Below, one piece after another: positions 59,655-64,000 of a stretch of 64,000 nt of DNA. Position 1 is the first letter of the stretch, and each line of letters begins with the position of its first letter. Source of the stretch: SABI01 sp963677695. Lineage in GTDB: Bacteria > Spirochaetota > Spirochaetia > Sphaerochaetales > Sphaerochaetaceae. The notes under the pieces were generated by a model. It was not told where the DNA came from. It did no database searches and was given only the letters and a program-made list of their open reading frames with translations. The DNA lies in assembly GCA_963677695.2 (NCBI GenBank), contig CAXXUJ010000001.1, positions 1,984,001 to 2,048,000 on the forward strand, given 5' to 3'. The translations under genes and the position numbers were made by a program.

Positions 59655-60872
59655 TCAACTGGTACCAGTGGTACTATTTACCATTGAAGTACCATTAGTA
59701 CTTTTCAGCATGTGTGATGAAATTTCTGGATCTATGACTATCACGCCCTTCTGATGATTTTTGATGATTCCACTCCTCGTAAGCCGTGAAGCGATGCCAG
59801 TACTGCTTGCTTTAACAGCTTGGTCTGCCCCCTTTTTAGAGCGTCCTTCCTGTTCAATGAGATATTCCTTCCATTCTTTTCTCGGAAGATACGGCTTGCC
59901 CTCTACTACATGGTTGCCCGAGAACAACCATGCATCATTCAATTCAGAGATGTCCTTTTTTATTTGAGCATTTCTCTGAATATCTTTAGGTTCGATCTTC
60001 TGAAGAACAGCTGATGTTACGGCTTTCCCTTCGTCGTCAAACCATCCTGCAATTTGAATAGGAACAAGCTGAAAGTGCGCATCATCTGCCAGTTCTCCAT
60101 CCTTGTTTTTTAACTGCCTGACGATAAGATTCGATTTGCTATTTGAATTGTTTACCCAGATTTCAACATCGAGTGCGGCTTTCCAAGCCGAAGATCCTCT
60201 CGCCCTGCTCTGAGCATTTTCACTGACTCCATTATGGTGGACAAGCAGAACAGAACAATTGAATACTTCCATCAGTTGTGCACAGGAAGTAATCAAAGCT
60301 CTGGTATCCCTAGCAGAATTTTCATCACCACTCATGAATCTGTGTAATGTATCCACTACAATGAGTTTAGGCTCATATCCGCTAGACAGGATCGATGCTA
60401 TTGCCATTTCCAGTCCTTCCTTCGTATCAAGGTCAGTCCCCGATTTGGATATCAACATATCAATTTCTTCAACTTTATGATGTTGCATCCACGCTGTGAT
60501 CCTCCCCCTGAGTCCTGCATGACCTTCTCCGGCAAGATATATTACAGACCCATGATGTACGGGATAGTCCGCCCATACATATTCATCGGAAGCAATTCTC
60601 AAACACCAATCAAGGACAAGGAAGGTTTTACCTGATCCGGATGCTCCATGTACCATGATTAAAGATTTCTCTGGCAGCCAACGTTTGATGAGCCATTGTA
60701 TGGGTGCCGGTTTACGACAAAAAGATGAGATCGGTTCTAACCAGGAAGATTCACTCATCAGTGAATCTTCGCTGTGCTGATAAGGATTGAACACACTATC
60801 TGTTTCAACTTCACTGGGCTGGACGAGGGCCGCAGATTCCGCGGAAGTTACCGAGGATATATCATAATCCAT
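59655..60872 (-). CDS. RepA-like AAA ATPase (AAA_25), replication helicase of the element
   Basis: A 405-residue protein. Walker A is GASGSGKT (76-83), Walker B PKLIVVDTLHRF, followed by VLLVHHNGVSENAQSRARGSSAW, the set found in RepA-type hexameric helicases of plasmids and integrative elements. The C-terminal part is a mixed-charge region that ends in Asn/Ser/Thr-Gly repeats (about residues 388-405) encoded by GGTACT-type DNA repeats. It is the last gene of a five-gene operon with two excisionase-like proteins, so it likely serves element replication or maintenance. Confidence 0.87.
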   Translation of the reverse strand: MDYDISSVTSAESAALVQPSEVETDSVFNPYQHSEDSLMSESSWLEPISSFCRKPAPIQWLIKRWLPEKSLIMVHGASGSGKTFLVLDWCLRIASDEYVWADYPVHHGSVIYLAGEGHAGLRGRITAWMQHHKVEEIDMLISKSGTDLDTKEGLEMAIASILSSGYEPKLIVVDTLHRFMSGDENSARDTRALITSCAQLMEVFNCSVLLVHHNGVSENAQSRARGSSAWKAALDVEIWVNNSNSKSNLIVRQLKNKDGELADDAHFQLVPIQIAGWFDDEGKAVTSAVLQKIEPKDIQRNAQIKKDISELNDAWLFSGNHVVEGKPYLPRKEWKEYLIEQEGRSKKGADQAVKASSTGIASRLTRSGIIKNHQKGVIVIDPEISSHMLKSTNGTSMVNSTTGTS

Positions 60873-60880
60873 AATTCCTC

Positions 60881-61087
60881 CTATCGCTCGGTCAAATACT
60901 TCTGTGGTTCTGAGCTTTTGCCGTGCGTTCTCCGATAACGGAACAACAGGCGTTGTCCCGTATCTGTAGTTATAATCGGCAATACCCTAGAGGTTGGAAA
61001 CGCGATAGTACTTCCAGAATAGGACTGATATCTAATATTTTCATACTTGCTCGGGCGAAATTCATTGATCAATTTTACCGGTGTCAT
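60881..61087 (-). CDS. Small basic protein in the replication operon
   Basis: A 68-residue basic protein (RPSKYENIRYQSYSGS, LLFRYRRTHGKSS). No family recognised. Its ATG overlaps the stop of the upstream gene by four bases and its stop lies 8 bp before the ATPase start, so it is part of the operon. It could be a DNA-binding accessory factor. Confidence 0.6.
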   Translation of the reverse strand: MTPVKLINEFRPSKYENIRYQSYSGSTIAFPTSRVLPIITTDTGQRLLFRYRRTHGKSSEPQKYLTER

Positions 61088-61284
61088 GCTGTCTTCCCTC
61101 CTGTTGTATCCGAGTTCCTGTCAATCATAAATGATTCATTTCGTGTGGTCTCACATCGGTAAGCAACACCATTCTGGAAATGAAGGGCAATGGTCATGAC
61201 TCCGTAGTTCGGACTGTCAGAAAGGATCGATTCGAAAGTCTTGATGATATCCGTTGAATTGATATTTCTACTCTGTTCTTTCAT
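61084..61284 (-). CDS. Small protein in the replication operon
   Basis: A 66-residue protein with SPNYGVMTIALHFQNGVAYR in the middle, predicting a small beta-hairpin fold. No family recognised. It overlaps its neighbours on both sides (17 bp and 4 bp), which supports expression. Confidence 0.6.
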   Translation of the reverse strand: MKEQSRNINSTDIIKTFESILSDSPNYGVMTIALHFQNGVAYRCETTRNESFMIDRNSDTTGGKTA

Positions 61285-61465
61285 GCTTTGATTCTCCTGC
61301 CTGTTCTGCGATCAGGTCGATAACATCAGCAGAGATGAGCACTCTGCTACCGATCCTGGTGTGCGGGATCTCTCCGCTCTTCAGATGTCGATAGAGCGAT
61401 GTCCTTGAAATCCGTGCTACGTAGCAGAATTCCTTGATAGTGAGCAATCTCTTACCTGTTTTCAT
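61268..61465 (-). CDS. Excisionase-like helix-turn-helix protein (second)
   Basis: A 65-residue MerR-like winged helix of the excisionase/AlpA type: LLTIKEFCYVARISRTSLYR, HLKSGEIPHTRIGSRVLI. Such proteins bend DNA at attachment sites or control element genes. It overlaps the first excisionase-like gene by 14 bp. Confidence 0.82.
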   Translation of the reverse strand: MKTGKRLLTIKEFCYVARISRTSLYRHLKSGEIPHTRIGSRVLISADVIDLIAEQAGESKHERTE

Positions 61466-61664
61466 CTGTACCCTCCTGCTCAGTTCCCTCAGGAAGGGCT
61501 TTGGAATTATCTCTCATCCAGGTGTCGATGACATCGAGATCAAACACGAGACTCCCGTTCACCTTGATATGAGGTATGGAATTCCTCAACACGTAGGAAC
61601 GAATCGTCCTCTCTTTGAGTTGCGTGTATTTCGCAACCTCCTTCACTCTGACAAATCTTGCCAT
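61452..61664 (-). CDS. Excisionase-like helix-turn-helix protein (first)
   Basis: A 70-residue protein with FVRVKEVAKYTQLKERTIRS, YVLRNSIPHIKVNGSLVFDL, the excisionase-type winged helix, plus a short acidic tail. AAAGGAG precedes ATG 61664. It heads the operon xis-like, xis-like, two small genes, RepA-like ATPase. Two different excisionase-like proteins in a row suggest separate roles in excision and gene control. Confidence 0.82.
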   Translation of the reverse strand: MARFVRVKEVAKYTQLKERTIRSYVLRNSIPHIKVNGSLVFDLDVIDTWMRDNSKALPEGTEQEGTDENR

Positions 61665-61845
61665 TCGTTATACTCCTTTGCCAAATAGTGGCAACTAGTG
61701 ATAATCGAATGCTAGCTCAGATAGCCATGAAAAGGTGGAAGCCCCTTGGAAGCTAGATGGAAGCTGCGAATTTTTTATAACCGTAAGGTTCTGTTTTGGG
61801 TGGGGGTGAATAGGAAATCAGATGTTTGTGTTTGGAGGATTGGTG

Positions 61846-63045
61846 TTACTCAAGCCAATCCATTTCACTTTTCACTTTTTCTATTCTTTCACCTATAAGT
61901 CGAGTTTCTTGTTCGATGTCCATCAAAGCACCCGGAGCTCTTCTTAATCTGTTTTTTAAGGAGGAACTCTTGGGTATATCTTTTCGTTTGAAGTGCTTTT
62001 TATCTCTAAGAAATTCGAACCACTTTTTTATTGACGGACCTACCTGGCCATAGATGATATATCTCAAGTCTTCGCCTATGGGTGGGGCTAGAGCACCACA
62101 TTCAATACCGTATCGAAAAATTTTCACCTCTGGATTCTTAAACTCATCCTGTATATTTTTTAGCGTATTTTTCGTTTCTTCAAACATTTGAGCTACAGAA
62201 GTACCCATTGTTGGAATCTGTTTTGTATTATCTAAAATTTCTTTGTTATCATTATGGATTTTGGTAGACTCACTTTTTATTTGGTGAAGGATTTCTTCCA
62301 ATAAGTCATCCTTTTCGGTTGACCAAGGTGTTTGTCCATCAAAACAATAGGTCTCCCCAAAACAAGAGAGCGCAAATAATCTTCTTTCTTCGTATTCATT
62401 TTTTATATTAACGGCTTGGCGAAAATAGTTCGCAATACCCACCATTTGTGATTCCTTCGTGATCGAATCATTAAAGAGTTCATTTTTAATTTGTTTATAA
62501 AAATCTACAATCCGTTTTTGATGGGCGGTGTATGGATAGTATGGGCAAAATAATCTTGGTACTCCTTGAATCCCAAATTGTATGGGCCAACTGTAGAGGG
62601 CATAAAAAATAGATTCCTTATTTATCTCCTTTTTTCGGTAGGCATTAATCAAGTGGTCCCATTGTTGAATGCGGTCTTTAAATATATTTGAAGCATTGGC
62701 ATTGTGAGCTAAAGTGTAAAGTATGGCATGTTTCCCATTGCGAGTGTTTATATAGGTTAGAAAGTCTGGGAAATAACCCGTTAAAACCTCTCCATAGTCC
62801 TGGCTGTCTTCAGCATCCCAGAAGGAGATATATCTATCTTGAACGTCATTCTTTTTTTCTATTCTCAACAAATCTATTAAGTCGAACACATCAAGAGGAA
62901 AGTATGTATGAGATGTTCCCTCATCCAACACCAGAGGGATCGATAAAATCAGTTTCTGAAAATACTCATAGTTATAGTGGTGTCGATCATCATCTTGCTG
63001 TTCGAAGATTGTGTAATATATTTGATATCCCTGATCCCTTGTCAT
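61846..63045 (-). CDS. Large protein of unknown function in the element
   Basis: A 399-residue soluble protein starting at ATG 63045 (GAGGGA just upstream; the frame extends further without a site). No family recognised. Visible features: an aromatic-rich N-terminal half (FFISFWD-like segments, ALYSWPIQFGIQGVPRLFCP), a heptad-bearing stretch around 255-315 (LLEEILHQIKSESTKIHNDN) and a basic C-terminus (FLRDKKHFKRKDIPKSSSLK). Lower GC than the chromosome and position near the integrase end suggest cargo, possibly a defence gene. Confidence 0.65.
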   Translation of the reverse strand: MTRDQGYQIYYTIFEQQDDDRHHYNYEYFQKLILSIPLVLDEGTSHTYFPLDVFDLIDLLRIEKKNDVQDRYISFWDAEDSQDYGEVLTGYFPDFLTYINTRNGKHAILYTLAHNANASNIFKDRIQQWDHLINAYRKKEINKESIFYALYSWPIQFGIQGVPRLFCPYYPYTAHQKRIVDFYKQIKNELFNDSITKESQMVGIANYFRQAVNIKNEYEERRLFALSCFGETYCFDGQTPWSTEKDDLLEEILHQIKSESTKIHNDNKEILDNTKQIPTMGTSVAQMFEETKNTLKNIQDEFKNPEVKIFRYGIECGALAPPIGEDLRYIIYGQVGPSIKKWFEFLRDKKHFKRKDIPKSSSLKNRLRRAPGALMDIEQETRLIGERIEKVKSEMDWLE

Positions 63046-63208
63046 TTTGTCCCTCATTATATGAAGCAGTTTAGACAACTTTACCATACATTTTAAATTC
63101 CATAAGTAAAAAGTCGAAGAACATATATCGAGCAATTTGACAGGTTAACGAAATCCTTTCCCAAGAATGATGGTTTTGACTTTACCTCAGCCTCCAGAAC
63201 TCTGGTAA

Positions 63209-63327
63209 TTATATCTCAACCTCTTGAAAGGCTAGCTCGCTTGCTTCCCGTACCTTCTTGAAGTATGCTTCATTGACGTAATCTGCAGAGGGTTCGAGCG
63301 TGGCTTGGGTTTTATGACCTGTGCTGC
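63209..63327 (-). pseudogene. C-terminal remnant of a tyrosine recombinase (integrase)
   Basis: The frame ends STGHKTQATLEPSADYVNEA followed by 16 residues and a stop. GHKTxxTLxxYAD-like order is the end of phage-type integrases, with the final Tyr region. At 63327 the sequence switches at a T/A run into an unrelated plus-strand gene end, so the integrase is destroyed. Confidence 0.6.
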
Positions 63328-63629
63328 TTTTTTTTAAAAAAATTGAGAATTCTTCGAGCTTATTTGAGATTGCAACTATCAACACAGAAGAGAAGGACAG
63401 GGAGATTCTGGAGACAGTTCCGGAAACTAAGACTTTCGCTCCTCTTCTCGGAGCAGGAGCAACATGGGACCCGAACACGGGAAACCTCGGAGCGACAGTG
63501 GATCTGGAGGTGAGACTCAACAGGTTCTCACTGCTCGTGGGCGCGGAATACTCGCCTTCGGAATGGCTTTTGGAGATTCCCTCTATGGACGACTTGTCGT
63601 TCTCAGCGGGAGCGCAGGTGGAGTTCTGA
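63321..63629 (+). pseudogene. C-terminal remnant of an outer-surface/beta-barrel-like protein
   Basis: The 100-residue frame ends TWDPNTGNLGATVDLEVRLN, RFSLLVGAEYSPSEW and a terminal phenylalanine (GAQVEF), the alternating pattern of the last strands of an outer-membrane barrel. Its beginning runs into the T/A junction with the integrase remnant and lacks a ribosome site. It looks like the left-over end of a gene cut by a deletion. Confidence 0.5.
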
Positions 63630-63703
63630 TCATTGATTTACTGTAACCCACTGGGAGGGGGTTACTCTAATACCGGTTTTCGAATTCTTCCTGACAAAAT
63701 AAA

Positions 63704-63721
63704 AACCCCTCCGAAGAGGGG
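63704..63721 (-). terminator. Strong rho-independent terminator
   Basis: CCCCTC and GAGGGG close a very stable CGAA/TTCG tetraloop (63706-63721). On the minus strand it is followed by TTTTTATTTT. It ends the small gene at 63745. Confidence 0.85.
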
Positions 63722-63744
63722 AGAAGGGAAAGGACTAGTGGATT

Positions 63745-63912
63745 TTAAGTATTCTTTCCCAGAGATTTATCCAGTTTTTCTTTTACAGCCTGTTCTACGA
63801 ACTCTCCGATCTTGAGTTTCTTCCCTTTTTTATCGACAGAAGATGCTATGTGTTGCAGCAGTCGGTGGTAAGTGTGAGGATCGGTTGTTGCCCAGAGTCT
63901 GACAGGTTTCAT
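63745..63912 (-). CDS. Small basic protein (55 residues)
   Basis: The frame starts at ATG 63912 with MKPVRLWATTDPHTYHRLLQ and ends in a Lys-rich amphipathic helix (KIGEFVEQAVKEKLDKSLGK). Short strand followed by helices is reminiscent of ribbon-helix-helix regulators of plasmids and elements. A strong terminator follows 23 bp after the stop, which supports a real gene. No more can be said; 63913-64000 shows nothing. Confidence 0.6.
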   Translation of the reverse strand: MKPVRLWATTDPHTYHRLLQHIASSVDKKGKKLKIGEFVEQAVKEKLDKSLGKNT

Positions 63913-64000
63913 GAGGATATTTTAAAGCTGTATATTTCAGATTACTATAGCTAGAATGAGAGAAAATATCGAGAATGATCTTTTTCGATAGTCAGTCTCA

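Overview
The window looks like a chromosomal stretch of an anaerobic or microaerophilic bacterium, most likely a spirochaete of the Sphaerochaeta/Treponema type. That placement is an inference from gene content (4Fe-4S flavoenzymes, a fused acyl-CoA transferase, exported flavodoxin, spirochaete-like signal peptides) and not from a marker gene. No rRNA gene or intact tRNA gene was found.

Region 1 (1-10.7 kb): a partial BCCT transporter, then a minus-strand set of an Old-Yellow-type 4Fe-4S flavoenzyme, an ArsB/NhaD-type anion permease and an iron alcohol dehydrogenase. A divergent LysR gene faces a second copy of the permease. Next is a MATE exporter plus MarR operon whose promoter is bracketed by two identical palindromes. 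Region 2 (10.8-23.4 kb): a minus-strand short-chain acyl-CoA operon (CoA-transferase, flavin reductase, enoyl-CoA hydratase, hydroxyacyl-CoA dehydrogenase, thiolase). Its flavin reductase is split by a 1,879-bp IS1634-type element with a clean 6-bp target duplication. Upstream lie a sigma-54 activator and a YjiH-type transporter. Both the CoA operon and the transporter have textbook -24/-12 promoters and, about 170 bp upstream, the same 10-bp-phased TGARAC repeats.

Region 3 (23.5-46.1 kb): an oxidoreductase and exported-protein island with aldo/keto reductases, DUF362 proteins, cupins, carboxymuconolactone-decarboxylase-like proteins, cyclophilin-like proteins, an exported flavodoxin with a DUF4405 membrane partner, exporters, a PatB/MalY lyase and esterases. 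Two regulatory codes written in the DNA tie it together. Seven promoters have TTGACC (or TAGACC), a 19-bp spacer with a GAGT/ACTC dyad, and a -10 box, the layout used by MerR activators; an NmlR/AdhR-like MerR with Cys54 is encoded inside the island. Three other promoters share a 15-bp ATGC..GCAT box, exactly 22 bp, a TTGGGC -35, exactly 18 bp, and a -10, fitting one LysR regulator. One gene carries both. I infer an inducible response to reactive carbonyls or other electrophiles.

Region 4 (46.1-64 kb): an exported protein, an AT-rich block, an alcohol dehydrogenase plus cyclase pair, a DUF4143 ATPase flanked by 52-bp direct repeats, and a HepT/MntA toxin-antitoxin pair. From a tRNA-Leu 3' fragment at 52.2 kb rightward lies a decayed integrative element: a Vsr endonuclease, a Panacea antitoxin with a membrane partner, a compact operon built around a zinc-ribbon plus deoxyribosyltransferase/TIR-like protein, phage remnants, a replication ATPase with two excisionase-like proteins, and a broken integrase end. 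The Panacea pair and the deoxyribosyltransferase/TIR-like operon are the best candidates for new defence or toxin systems.
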